Under the pieces are notes generated by a model. That model was not told where the DNA came from and searched no databases. It saw nothing but the letters and a program-made list of their open reading frames with translations. A program made the translations under genes and the position numbers. This document shows, piece after piece, positions 53,557-62,529 of a stretch of 64,000 nucleotides of DNA. Source of the DNA: Actinopolymorpha singaporensis. GTDB taxonomy: Bacteria; Actinomycetota; Actinomycetes; Propionibacteriales; Actinopolymorphaceae. Positions within the stretch are counted from its first letter, which is position 1; the number at the start of each line of letters is the position of its first letter. The stretch covers positions 992,001-1,056,000 of the forward strand of contig NZ_LT629732.1 of assembly GCF_900104745.1 (NCBI RefSeq), written 5' to 3'.

Positions 53557-54021
53557 ATGCCAACCTTTCCCATCAGCCACACCGCCAGTTGGAGCGACCC
53601 GGCTGGTCGTGGCTTCCACATCAGCGCTACGGGTCACATCTCGGCGCAGGGGCAGCTGTACCTGCAGGTACTCACCAACACCAACAGTTGGGGCTTGGGT
53701 TTCACCAGCGGCACCTCGGCCCTGGCGATGGCCGGCGACGGCACCGTGGTGTGGGCCTCGGGTATCCGCACCGCCGGGGTCGACGCCAAGTCGGTGTTCT
53801 GGGGCCGCTCGAGCCGCACAGACACCTACTACAACGAGTGGATTCCCGGCGACAAGCTCGCCCAGGTGGAGTCCCTGCAGTTCCTGCTGGGCCACGACCC
53901 GCATGACCGCTGGGCCGAGGACTGGGCGAAACTGACCGCCGGTCTCGCTGTCGCCGCCAAGAGCGTCGTCGAGATCATCACCGACATCAGCACCGTCATC
54001 AAGGATGTCAAGGTCAGCTAG
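53557..54021 (+). CDS. Hypothetical beta-rich protein (154 aa)
   Basis: ATG 53557 (MPTFPISHTASW) has GAGGAGA seven bases upstream; ATG 53551 is too close to it. The protein is predicted mostly beta ('GFHISATGHISAQGQLYLQV', 'VVWASGIRTAGVDAKSVFWG') with a C-terminal amphipathic helix 'WAKLTAGLAVAAKSVVEIIT'. The last ~35 residues look like a membrane- or oligomer-forming helix. I do not recognise the family. It precedes a CHAP endolysin-like gene in the same direction, 310 bases away. Confidence 0.7.
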   Translation: MPTFPISHTASWSDPAGRGFHISATGHISAQGQLYLQVLTNTNSWGLGFTSGTSALAMAGDGTVVWASGIRTAGVDAKSVFWGRSSRTDTYYNEWIPGDKLAQVESLQFLLGHDPHDRWAEDWAKLTAGLAVAAKSVVEIITDISTVIKDVKVS

Positions 54022-54334
54022 CAACCGAGGTCGACCACCCGCGCCGACCGCAGGTGTCCTCGAACTCGTACACCTCAACGGTGTCGTACCAGGCGTGGTA
54101 ATGGGCGGTAGAAGCAGGAGGCCCTTGCGTGCGGAGAAGAATCGGACCTGCCGAAGGTTCGACTTTGCCAGCACGCAAGGGCATTTCCCGGGGGCTTGCC
54201 GATGCGTGTCTAATACGCCGCCGCCCGGCGGTAGGTGGCTATGGGAATCCAACTGTATGAGGTGTACACCGCCTGCTGCATCGATGCTGCGAGCGGCGAC
54301 ATGGCTGATGCCTTGACATGGAGGGGGTTGGGAC
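54022..54334. other. Intergenic region with a long-spaced inverted repeat
   Basis: GCCCTTGCGTG (54121-54131) and CACGCAAGGGC (54172-54182) are perfect 11-bp inverted repeats 40 bases apart. The spacing and sequence could be remnant mobile-element ends or a structured RNA. No coding frame is seen. Confidence 0.45.
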
Positions 54335-55603
54335 ATGGGTGACGAGAGCACAGCTGCATCGGATCTGGGCCTTACGGCAGAACAGGTGGCCGATCAGACG
54401 GCCCGGTTGATAGGGCCTGATGCGGAGCTGGAGCAGCCGTCGCAGGACCAGGATGCTGCGATCGACGGCGACGAGCCGGACCAGGACCACAACGCTCCGG
54501 CGCCTGGGCTGCACCGGGAGAAGCCAGCGGTGAGAGCTCGTGTCGGTGAGGTCGTGGACCTTGCCCGCAGGCAGTTGGGGATCGGGGAGGATCCCCCCGG
54601 GAGCAACCGCAACAAGTTCACCTCGTGGTACGGCACACCGACGGCATGGTGCGCGATCTTCGTGCGGTGGAACTTCGTCAACCCCGAGGGGTTCCCGTCG
54701 GGGTGGTCCGACTCCGAGCTGAACCCGAACTCGGCGTACTGCCCCGCAGTCGCGAAGTGGTATCAGCAGCAGCGCCAGTGGATCAGGATCGGACACGGTG
54801 CTCCCCGACCCGGTGACCAGGTCTTCTTCGACTGGACACGTGGACGCTCCGGCAGTGGCTACAACCACACAGGGCTGGTCGAGGCCGTCCACGCCGACGG
54901 CACTGTGACCACCATCGAGGGGAACTGGTCGGACGGCGTCCGGCGGGTCCGGCGTACGAGCTACTACATCGTCGGGTTCGGACGCCCCACCTACGATGAC
55001 TCCACCCCTGTGCCTCCCGAGCCCACACACCCGGCCCGATACAAAGTGAAGATCGCGGGGCTTGAGTACGGCTACGGCGCGGCCGGCAGCCAGGTAGCCG
55101 AGCTCGGCAAAGCTCTGGTGGCCAAAGGCTTCGGCAAGCACTACACGAACGGGCCCGGCCCGCGGTGGACCGACGCCGACACCGAAAACTACAGCGACTT
55201 CCAGAAGTCCCTCGGCCTGTCCGGCCGCGATGCCGACGGCGTTCCAGGCCCCGACAGCCTCAAGAAGCTCCTCGGCCACCTACCCACCATCACACCGAAA
55301 CGACCAGATCACATCGTCGACCTCGCCCAACTGGTCAGCGCCGCTGAGCAGGACCCCGCCCGCAAGCAGGGCGGCACCACTCCCGGATCAGCCGACGACG
55401 TACGACTCGTCGAAGACGCACTCCACCGCGAAGGCCTGCTCGCACAGACCTACGCCGGGGACGGCAGCTTCGGATCGACCACCGTGCAGGCCTACCGCAA
55501 ATGGCAGCTCCGCTGCGGTTACAGCGGCAAAGACGCCGACGGAATCCCCGGCAAGGACTCCCTCACACGCCTCGGCAAGAAATACGGCTTCACCGTTAAG
55601 TAG
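54335..55603 (+). CDS. CHAP-domain peptidoglycan hydrolase-like protein with PG-binding repeats
   Basis: The 422-residue protein has an acidic disordered N-terminus (1-60) with no signal peptide. A CHAP/NlpC-like domain (about 65-220) follows: 'LGIGEDPPGSNRNKFTSWYG', the Cys nucleophile in 'TAWCAIFVRW', His in 'YNHTGLVEAVHADGTVTTIE', then 'GNWSDGVRR'. Two peptidoglycan-binding repeats end in 'GLSGRDADGVPGPDSLKKLL' (about 315) and 'GYSGKDADGIPGKDSLTRLG' (about 410). This is an endolysin layout. The absent signal suggests release by lysis or a holin-like route, so a phage-derived origin is likely. Confidence 0.85.
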   Translation: MGDESTAASDLGLTAEQVADQTARLIGPDAELEQPSQDQDAAIDGDEPDQDHNAPAPGLHREKPAVRARVGEVVDLARRQLGIGEDPPGSNRNKFTSWYGTPTAWCAIFVRWNFVNPEGFPSGWSDSELNPNSAYCPAVAKWYQQQRQWIRIGHGAPRPGDQVFFDWTRGRSGSGYNHTGLVEAVHADGTVTTIEGNWSDGVRRVRRTSYYIVGFGRPTYDDSTPVPPEPTHPARYKVKIAGLEYGYGAAGSQVAELGKALVAKGFGKHYTNGPGPRWTDADTENYSDFQKSLGLSGRDADGVPGPDSLKKLLGHLPTITPKRPDHIVDLAQLVSAAEQDPARKQGGTTPGSADDVRLVEDALHREGLLAQTYAGDGSFGSTTVQAYRKWQLRCGYSGKDADGIPGKDSLTRLGKKYGFTVK

Positions 55604-55733
55604 CAACCTGACGGCGCCCGGCATCGTTCGGTCTCACTGAGCAGAGCGCACGTAACAGCCCGCTTGCGCAGGGGCTCGCGACGGTGACGAACGACTGCCC
55701 CACTACCGCCGCACGCTCACGTATACCGGCTGA

Positions 55734-56285
55734 CTAACTCGTCGCCTCGTCGCCAGGCTGTGGGCGCACCGGTAGGCGACCACTGAGCCATTCGGCCTCA
55801 AACCGACCGAGCCAGATGTACGCCCAGTGGATGAGCCAGCTGAGAGTGGCCACCTGCTCCATCAGCGTTGCCTCGGTCTCACCGACATGCGCGACGCCGC
55901 TCGTGCGGTTGCCCTGGCCATTGGAACTCTTCCGGGGATAGCGAGTACCCCAAAGAGTGTCCTCCACCTGGAGCCACACCGAGTGAGCGACGCCGTGCCG
56001 GAACTCCAGCGCTGTGGTCACTTCGCTCAAATATTCGTCAAACTCGTCACGGCGATGATCGGGGACTCCTGCGTCGGGCTTCTGCATTTCTGCAGCCATC
56101 AATGTCCCGGGCCTGCTCGCCCAGGTCTTGACGAACGCCCGACGCTCGTCCTCTTCTGTCGTCCCGTCCGGCGGTCCGAGCGTAAGGGTGGTATACACCT
56201 CCGCCAGCGCCCGTTCGAGTTCGGCCGCCTTCACGACAACACGACCAATATATTCATACAAAATGTTGGGGAGATCGTTGCTCAC
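55734..56285 (-). CDS. HEPN-like helical protein, unknown function
   Basis: The 183-residue all-helical protein contains 'GRVVVKAAELERALAEVYTT' and, further on, 'VTTALEFRHGVAHSVWLQVE'. The R-x4-H motif (RHGVAH) after a helix with E-x3-L patterns is the signature of HEPN ribonuclease-type domains. HEPN proteins act as RNases in toxin-antitoxin, abortive-infection and CRISPR systems, though some are inactive structural versions. No clear antitoxin partner is adjacent. The catalytic assignment is inferred from the motif only. Confidence 0.6.
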   Translation of the reverse strand: MSNDLPNILYEYIGRVVVKAAELERALAEVYTTLTLGPPDGTTEEDERRAFVKTWASRPGTLMAAEMQKPDAGVPDHRRDEFDEYLSEVTTALEFRHGVAHSVWLQVEDTLWGTRYPRKSSNGQGNRTSGVAHVGETEATLMEQVATLSWLIHWAYIWLGRFEAEWLSGRLPVRPQPGDEATS

Positions 56286-57493
56286 GCCAGGAATCTACTC
56301 GCCCTAAGACACGTGCCGCGCCATCGCACGGTTTGACGGTCGGCGAGCAATCAACATCGGGCCATGCGAGAGCGTCGAGCCGCGACGGGAGGTTGCGGGG
56401 GGTGCGGACGACGCTGACCTGCACAAAAGTACTTGCTTGGCGGTGGCGGACGAGGGCTCGACGTCCGCCCCGGTGACCCCCAGCGCCCCGTTTTGGCCAC
56501 AACACGGGCCTCCACCTCCCCTGGGTCGGAGCCATGCGAGAGCCATCCGGGGACTTCGTTGCCGCTGTTAGGCACGGGCCGGTTCCGAACCCTCACGAGC
56601 CGCCGACACGCTGGATCGCTGAGAGCCCGGACCGACGCGAGGACCCGACGGAGTCCCGGTCCGCAGCTCCGCTCCGAGGGTTGTCTCGAGCCCGACCCGA
56701 TGATTCACCGAGAGGTGACTGACCTACGGAGACGGGGGAAAGCACCGAAGATCACGGCTATGAACCAACGGGCCGGATACCTCGACGCTCGGCCCGTAGG
56801 AGCGGCTCGGTCATGTCCCGCCACGAACCATGGACGACGTCCTCGAACCTTCCACCGGCTGCGGTGTGCTGAAGTTGCGACCCCCGTACAGGACCCTGGT
56901 CGTTTGAGAGTCGCACGACGCCGTCCTACGCACCGGTGCACGACTCACCTGGACTCCCCGAGTTCCATGCCATCGACAGTATGGGGATCCGCGTGGTCCC
57001 TTCGTCCTTCGAGCGTCTACCACCGTGCGGGCGAGTACTGGCGACTGCCTGCGAGAGGCCGAACCCAGATCGATAGCTGACGACTGCGACGGCGAAACGT
57101 CGCCGTGTATTCGCCGCAGGCAGTCGCAGACGCCCGCCTGTCGGTGCCCGCACCTACTACGACCGCCGACGGGCCGCCGGCGACAGCCACGAGACAGCGG
57201 TCAGACGGCTGGCCAACAAGCTGATCGGGCAACTCCACCACTGCGGGCCCACCGCTAGCTCTACTGCGAAGACCTCCCCTGGCCACCGGTAGAGGAGACC
57301 GCGGCCTGAACCGACCAACCTCTCCTCTCCGGACCGGGACAGCCGGGCTCCCGCGGGTCGCAGCACAAGTCCAGGCGCCCGGGCCGGTGGTCACCACGCA
57401 TGTGCGTGCGCACTGCTCGGGGCTGCCGACGGCGCAAGCGTGGACCGGGCAGGATGGGTGGATCACCGCACCGACCGAGGCCGCGGCCAGGGA
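56286..57493. other. About 1.2 kb without a supported gene
   Basis: The frames overlap and have poor codon character. Part may be remnants of a lost gene; I see no RNA gene, and the IS256 fragment begins at its right end. Confidence 0.45.
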
Positions 57494-57730
57494 ATGAACG
57501 GTTCACCGAGTTCGCCGGCAAGTGGGGCGGGCAATAACCGGCGATCACCAGGTTGTGGGAGAACGCGTGGGCCGAGTTCGTGCCGTTCCTGGACTACGAC
57601 GTGGAGATCCGCCGCGTCATCTGCTCCACCAACGCCATCGAGTCCCTCAACGCCCGCTACCGGCGGGCGGTCAAGGCCCGCGGGCACTTCGCAACGACCA
57701 GGCCGCCCGGATCCACCGTTCATCGGACAC
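57494..57730 (+). mobile_element. IS256-family transposase fragment
   Basis: 'ERFTEFAGKWG' (then a break) and 'WENAWAEFVPFLDYDVEIRR' followed by 'VICSTNAIESLNARYRRAVK' and 'ARGHF' are the signature region of IS256/mutator transposases, including the third acidic residue (E in CSTNAIESLN). An in-frame stop or shift separates the pieces, and the frame shifts again at 'GHF'. Only about a fifth of a transposase remains. Confidence 0.85.
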
Positions 57731-57759
57731 ACCCTCAGCCGCGCTGTCCTGCACGGACA

Positions 57760-58362
57760 TTATCTGGTAGGCGTGACATGCAGCGCGGACTCGGCATGCT
57801 CGGCATGTCTCAGGTGCGTCTGCAGGATTGGCAAGTAGCGAGCAGCATAAGCCTTCACCGCTGGGTTACTGCCTGCGCTCTCTTCCTTCCTGAATACGGC
57901 GATGGCTGTCTGGTGGCCCCTGGCGGAGGCCGTGACGAAAGCGGCATCCTTGCTCCTGCCCTTCTGGGCCTCCACCCGAGCCACCATGGATTCGAGCTGC
58001 ATGCCGGGCGTCGTCGGCAGGGCCACACGCAGGCGCGAGGCGAGTGCCCGCAGGTTGGCTTGCGCTGCTGTGTGGTCACGGACGTAGTGGGCGGCGAGGT
58101 TCTTCGCTGTCATGGTGGTGGCGTGTGCCTCCATGTACCTGCCGAGCGAGATCTCGGTCAGGTTGATCTGCGACGCCTGGTCCATGAACATGTGATCGTG
58201 GCTGGATACCGGCTGAGCAGTCCGACTGGTGACCAAGCTGACGTTAGCGGCCCTGGTGCTGGTATCGGCCGCTGCTGTCCCAGCAGTCGCCGCTATGCCC
58301 CAGCCCGCTATGGCCAAGCCGACGGCCAGCCCGGCGCGTGTTGCCATCTTTTGCAGGGTCAT
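57760..58362 (-). CDS. DUF4142-family secreted protein
   Basis: The 200-residue protein has a signal peptide (MTLQKMATRAGLAVGLAIAG, cleavage near AAADTS). The DUF4142 (ferritin-like helical bundle) domain contains 'DHMFMDQASQINLTEISLGR', 'AAHYVRDHTAAQANLRALAS' and 'VKAYAARYLPILQTHLRHAE'. The His/Asp positions (DHT, ILQTHLRH) are conserved in the family. These periplasmic or secreted proteins are of unknown function, often linked to stress. The start is in a region rich in AG (GAGGGGAGG at about 58369-58377 on the minus strand), a good ribosome site. Confidence 0.88.
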   Translation of the reverse strand: MTLQKMATRAGLAVGLAIAGWGIAATAGTAAADTSTRAANVSLVTSRTAQPVSSHDHMFMDQASQINLTEISLGRYMEAHATTMTAKNLAAHYVRDHTAAQANLRALASRLRVALPTTPGMQLESMVARVEAQKGRSKDAAFVTASARGHQTAIAVFRKEESAGSNPAVKAYAARYLPILQTHLRHAEHAESALHVTPTR

Positions 58363-58829
58363 GGAAGCCTCCCCTCCTCCTGTAGCTGTCAGCCCACTCC
58401 CCGCTAGCCTTCAATGTGACGACAACGCAACGTAACCGTCGCTTTTTGCACTTTGACGCCTCTTCCACCTGAAGGCAGAAGATTGATTGCAACCCGGCAA
58501 TGAAAGCCGTTGTGATCGCGGGTTCCATTCTGTTCTCTTCTGGCCCGTGGGTCGCGTCGATTGCCGGCTAGGTTAGCCCGCTCGGCCAGGCCGACGTATC
58601 CCCCGATGGTCCGACCTGCGCACCAGCCCTTTGGACTTCAATCTGCGAACTAGCGGAACCCTCGAATCAGGTGAGTGTCGCGATTTCTCAGCGCCGCGAG
58701 ATCGGAGCTGTACGGGGCGCGGCAGCCTCGATCCGCACCTGCAGGTCCGCGGTCGAACCGCGTCCGATCGAGCGGTGGCCGGCCAAACCCGCCAGCCCGC
58801 TCAGCGTTGTCGGCCGCAGAGCGCATCGC

Positions 58830-59485
58830 ACGCCCAGAAGCACCCACGCGAGTGCGACGCCGTACCCCCATGCCGGCATGTCCAGCTCGCGGAGAACGAA
58901 GACTGCGAAGACCGTAGACACAATGCTGTTCGCAAGGAACCACGTGTGCACGGAGATCGCCGGAGGGCGGAGTGTCCGATGCTGATACGTGTACCGCATC
59001 CCGTCCGCGATGTCGTGGCCGGTATGGCGGCCGTGAGGACGAGGCTCTGGTCTCGGCTCGTCCACCCTGATTCGAGACTGCAGGACAGCCGCAATCGCGT
59101 TGATAGCGCCTTCGAATACAAACAGGATCGGCGCGCCCACCAGGTTGAGCAGTGCGCCACCCAGTGCGGGTCCGACCGTGCGCGCAACCGTTTCACTTTG
59201 ACCGAGCCGAGCGTTCGCCATCACGAGCGAGTTCCTCGGAACGATGCGTGGAAGGAACGGCTGAGCGGCCGAGTCCCCGAACAATGTAAGGACACCGAGC
59301 ACCAGGACGACGGTCGCGAGCGACCAGAAGTCGAGTGCATCGGTAAGCAACAGCACCGGCACCGAAGCCAAAGCCACCGCGCGGACCACGCTGGTGATCA
59401 TCAATGCCCGCTGCCGACGCCACCGATCCATCAGTGCACCGATGATCAACCCGAGGAACAGGTACGGGACGACGCCCCGACCACG
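58830..59485 (-). pseudogene. Fragment of an MFS transporter (EntS-like)
   Basis: The minus-strand frame starts without a proper start codon context ('VVPYLFLGLIIGALMDRWRR' runs in from upstream) and lacks the first membrane helix. It has the conserved G-x-L-x-D-R-x-x-R loop (GALMDRWRRQR), several transmembrane helices and 'SAAQPFLPRIVPRNSLVMAN', as in the enterobactin-exporter/DHA3-like MFS group. Near 58850 the frame goes from membrane-like to Arg/Pro-rich, so the C-terminal half is missing. It was probably an efflux protein. Confidence 0.72.
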
Positions 59486-59517
59486 GCCTGATGCGTCCTA
59501 CTGGGCAGGATGTCGAG

Positions 59518-59904
59518 ATGGAGGTACTTACCAGCCGGCTGATACTGCGACCGACCGACCTGATGCGCAGCCAGCGGTTCTACCGGGACGTGCTCGGCCT
59601 GGCGATCTACCGGGAGTTCGGACCGCCGGACCGTCCAGGAATCGTGTTCTTTCTCGGTACAGCGCTTCTGGAGGTGTCCGGCATGTCGACCGCTCCTCCG
59701 CCGGCGAACCTCGCGATCTGGCTGCAGGTTCGCGACGTGGCCGCCGAACACGCCCGCCTGGCCAAGGCCGGGGTCGACGTAGTGGCGCCTCCACGGCGTG
59801 AGCCCTGGGGCCTGATCGAGATGACGATCCAGGACCCAGACGGCACGCGGCTCATCCTCGTCCAAGTCCCCGACGACCATCCGCTGCGCCGCGACCAGCG
59901 CTGA
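59518..59904 (+). CDS. VOC-family (glyoxalase/bleomycin-resistance-like) protein
   Basis: The 128-residue protein from ATG 59518 (MEVLTSRLI) has two beta-alpha-beta-beta-beta units of the vicinal-oxygen-chelate fold: 'TDLMRSQRFYRDVLGLAIYR' and 'LQVRDVAAEHARLAKAGVDV', ending 'WGLIEMTIQDPDGTRLILVQ' with the D-P-D-G turn and a metal-ligand Glu. Function within VOC proteins varies (dioxygenase, isomerase, resistance). A weak GGA lies upstream. Divergent from the MFS fragment. Confidence 0.87.
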   Translation: MEVLTSRLILRPTDLMRSQRFYRDVLGLAIYREFGPPDRPGIVFFLGTALLEVSGMSTAPPPANLAIWLQVRDVAAEHARLAKAGVDVVAPPRREPWGLIEMTIQDPDGTRLILVQVPDDHPLRRDQR

Positions 59905-60013
59905 CTCACAGAAGGTTGTGAGTTCGACTTCCCTCGGCCGCGCACATGTGAAAGGCCCACCACCAGGGGGAACCTGGAGTTCGCCCGCCTGTTCTCCGAG
60001 CCCTGATACGGCC

Positions 60014-60355
60014 TCAGGTCGTGGATTCGACTCGGATCGGGTGGGACAGCACCGGGTGGTAGCAGTAGCCCAGGTCATTCGATGGGACGGTGTCGGGCTG
60101 GGTATGGCCCTGGTCGTCGGTGGCGCGTACCCGGATGGTGTGATCGCCGGGTTCGGGATCCCAGCTGAACTGCCAGCGTACCCGCGCGCCCGGTATCTCC
60201 GGCGGAGCCAGGGACGCCTCCTGCCAGGAACCCTCGTCGATGCGGTATTCGACTGCCGTGACCTGGATCTCTCCCGCGAACGCACGCCCCCGGACGACTT
60301 GCGGTACCGGCCGCAGCCGTGCCGGCCAGGACAGTTCTGTGGAGCGAGGAACAAA
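60014..60355 (-). pseudogene. C-terminal fragment of a sulfite-oxidase-type molybdoenzyme
   Basis: The minus-strand frame 'VVRGRAFAGEIQVTAVEYRI', then 'WQFSWDPEPGDHTIRVRATD' and 'SNDLGYCYHPVLSHPIRV' is the Mo-co oxidoreductase dimerisation domain. The Mo-binding domain that should precede it is absent, and the open frame upstream is not coding-like, so this is a remnant. Confidence 0.78.
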
Positions 60356-60757
60356 CGCTGCCGCATCAAATGACTGCTGATGCGGCAAACGGCGACTATG
60401 ATCATTTTGGGAACCCGCGATTGTCATGCCCGGTGCTCGTGCTCTTACCGGAGCAGACAGAGCCGCCCGTCATCCGACAGTTGATCGGTAATGACTTTTC
60501 CCAAACGTCTTCAGGGGCGACCACAGGTCGCCGCACGCCCGCCTGACGGCGCCGGCTCTCGCTCCGCGCCTTCGGCGCCCGGCCGGCTGGCCCAACTGGG
60601 CGCGACAAGAGGGCCGCCAGAACACTGGCGACCCTCATCACGTCCCGCCCAACGGGACCACGTGCGTGGTTGGTGCCGGGCGATATGCCGAGCCCACTGT
60701 GACGGACGTCGATTACTGCGGGCTCATCGCCAGCGTGTCTGCGAAGTCAGGTGGTGC
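60356..60757. other. About 400 bases without a supported gene
   Basis: There are GC-rich dyads (e.g. GGCGCC-containing near 60548-60580), probably termination for the WhiB gene transcribed toward it. No gene was found. Confidence 0.4.
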
Positions 60758-61093
60758 TCAGGACGCACGTGTGGCTTCGCTGTAAGCGTGCGTTCTCGCC
60801 CACTGCCGGTGGTTCCGTCGGCTTGCCTCGGTGGTGCCGCCCCACACCCCGTAGGGTTCCGGCAGGTTGATCGCATGCGCTTCACACTGGGAGCGGACCG
60901 GACAGCGCGCACACACCGCTGTGGCCGCTGCCTCTCTGGCGGCACGTTCTGCTGCGCTTTCCGACTCGCGTCCGTAGAACAGGTGGGACGGCACGTCGGC
61001 GCAGGCTGCGTATTCGTGCCAACGGGTCCACGCCTTCGGCGGTCGGGAAGTGTTGCTCCGTCCGCCAAGGATCGCTCTTCGGCGCTTGGGCAT
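60758..61093 (-). CDS. WhiB-family transcriptional regulator
   Basis: The 111-residue protein keeps the four WhiB cysteines: 'ACADVPSHLFYG' (first), 'AVCARCPVRSQCEAHA' (C-x2-C-x5-C), followed by 'PYGVWGGTTEASRR', the G-V-W-G-G beta-turn that contacts sigma factor. Cys ligands bind a [4Fe-4S] cluster. The C-terminal basic segment would bind DNA. ATG 61093 (MPKRRR). WhiB-like genes are frequent cargo of actinomycete mobile elements. Two tandem 20-bp repeats lie 77-116 bases upstream and may be control sites. Confidence 0.95.
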   Translation of the reverse strand: MPKRRRAILGGRSNTSRPPKAWTRWHEYAACADVPSHLFYGRESESAAERAAREAAATAVCARCPVRSQCEAHAINLPEPYGVWGGTTEASRRNHRQWARTHAYSEATRAS

Positions 61094-61169
61094 CGTGGTG
61101 TCTCCTCGCCTCAGGTCACATCGGGTCAACGCAACAGCGACGCGCTGTACGACGTGTGCAGTGGATGGG

Positions 61170-61209
61170 ATGACGTACTGCTACGTGTGATGACGTACTG
61201 CTATGTGTG
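61170..61209. repeat. Tandem 20-bp repeat upstream of the WhiB gene
   Basis: ATGACGTACTGCTACGTGTG is followed immediately by the same 20 bases with one change (C to T at position 15). An ACGT-containing part-copy is nearby (GTACGACGTGTG at about 61147-61158). It could be an iteron-like or regulator-binding array. Confidence 0.65.
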
Positions 61210-61348
61210 GTTGCCTTGGCCGGTGGGTTCCGACAAGCCGCGTCTGGGCTGGTGGGGCTGGCAGCCGAGAGCGGCCGAGTCGACTGCCCGGTCAGGGTTT
61301 GCCACGGGGGTCCCGTGGCGGGAACTGCAAGTGCGGGTCGCGGCCGGA

Positions 61349-61816
61349 TCAGGGCATCAGCGGATGGCCTGGGCGGGTCATGTGGAGTACCCGGTTGTCG
61401 CCGCTCGCGGGTGCCGCCACCCTCATGTCCACTCCCAGCTGACCGGCCCGCTGGTACGCGGCAGCCAGGCACCGGACCCCTAGCGGGCCGACGAAGCGTG
61501 CCTGGTTCAGTTGCAGAAGTAGCACCGGTGGCCGGCTCAGCAGCAGCCACTGCAGCCGGCGCTTCAACTCCCACGCGTTGTGGTCGGTGACGGCCCCGGC
61601 AACGGAGGCCACGGTGTGGCCTCGGGTGTCTGCGCTCCACGTCACGTCAAGTGTCGAAGCGATCTCCGGCCGTGGACCTGCCACCAACGCGCCGCCCCAG
61701 GGCGGTCGCGGGGACGCGCCTGTGTTCTGACCGCCGGGCTCGCAGCGAACGTTCTGGCTGGGAAAGGACCTGTCCAACGGGCCTACGTCGGCAGGCAAGA
61801 AGGCGTGTCCAGTCAT
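61349..61816 (-). CDS. STAS-domain protein, degenerate antagonist-like
   Basis: The 155-residue protein has a non-conserved N-terminus and a C-terminal STAS domain (about 60-150, 'HTVASVAGAVTDHNAWELKR', 'VLLLQLNQARFVGPLGVRCL', 'AYQRAGQLGVDMRVAAPASG'). In anti-sigma-factor antagonists the loop before the helix is D-S/T-S-G with a phosphorylatable Ser; here it reads F-V-G-P-L-G, so the Ser is missing. It could be a constitutively active or non-phosphorylated form. ATG 61816 is the start. Confidence 0.78.
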   Translation of the reverse strand: MTGHAFLPADVGPLDRSFPSQNVRCEPGGQNTGASPRPPWGGALVAGPRPEIASTLDVTWSADTRGHTVASVAGAVTDHNAWELKRRLQWLLLSRPPVLLLQLNQARFVGPLGVRCLAAAYQRAGQLGVDMRVAAPASGDNRVLHMTRPGHPLMP

Positions 61817-61989
61817 AGCTAGCCTCACAGAGGACAATCGGCGACGACCCCCGTGGCTGTCGACCGGGACCGTACCCGCACTGATCAAGGCCAAACGTTG
61901 CGGCCGGATCCGGACTGCAGATCGGCGGTGCACCACCGGGGTTCCGGTGGCGGAAGTGAGTGGCTATGGGGTCCCGGCGGTCGCACTGG

Positions 61990-62529
61990 TCAATTGCGTT
62001 GACCACAGATGTCGATGCGGATCAGATGTGTCCACCGCCGGTGGACTTGGACTTGGCCGGAGCGTGCGTAGCAGGTGGAGCCGAGGGACCGGATGCGTTC
62101 CTCGACGTCTTCCACGCAGATCCCGCCGACCAGGACCATCCAGGCTCGTTCACCGACCCTTGTGGGGTAGATGAACAGCAGCCACGGCAGCCTGCCGGAC
62201 CGGTTGCGGAGCCCGTTCTCGGCCATGAAGGTGCGCAGCCGGTGCCGGGTCACGTCGACCCAGAACACCGCCACGAGGATCCTGCCCGAGTACGGCACCA
62301 CCAGGGCGACGGCGACGGGTGCGACGATCACTGACCCGGCTGCCCAGGCGGGCAGGTTCATCCGGACCAGATACACGAACACCGTCGCCGTAGTGCCGGC
62401 CAGCGCCAGTTCCGGCAGCCACCGCCAAAACGCGAGAAGCAGCTGCGCACCCCACCGTTGGTGGATGCGGGGTTTGACGTTCTCCACCGCACGAGCCCGG
62501 TTACTGCGGCCACCTCGCTTACGCGGCAT
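61990..62529 (-). CDS. Membrane protein of a conjugative element (SpdB-like)
   Basis: The 179-residue protein has a basic N-terminus (MPRKRGGRSNRARAV), two adjacent transmembrane helices (about 38-62 and 68-88), and a cytoplasmic C-terminus ('TRHRLRTFMAENGLRNRSGR'). This size and layout, next to an acidic partner, resemble spread/transfer-associated (Spd/Tra-type) proteins of actinomycete integrative elements. The ATG overlaps the stop of the upstream gene, indicating coupling. Confidence 0.7.
   Translation of the reverse strand: MPRKRGGRSNRARAVENVKPRIHQRWGAQLLLAFWRWLPELALAGTTATVFVYLVRMNLPAWAAGSVIVAPVAVALVVPYSGRILVAVFWVDVTRHRLRTFMAENGLRNRSGRLPWLLFIYPTRVGERAWMVLVGGICVEDVEERIRSLGSTCYARSGQVQVHRRWTHLIRIDICGQRN

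Noticed and set aside
56433-57080. A 215-residue plus-strand frame
   Set aside because: Arg/Pro/Ser-rich without domains, overlapped by frames on both strands of similar quality; no ribosome site.
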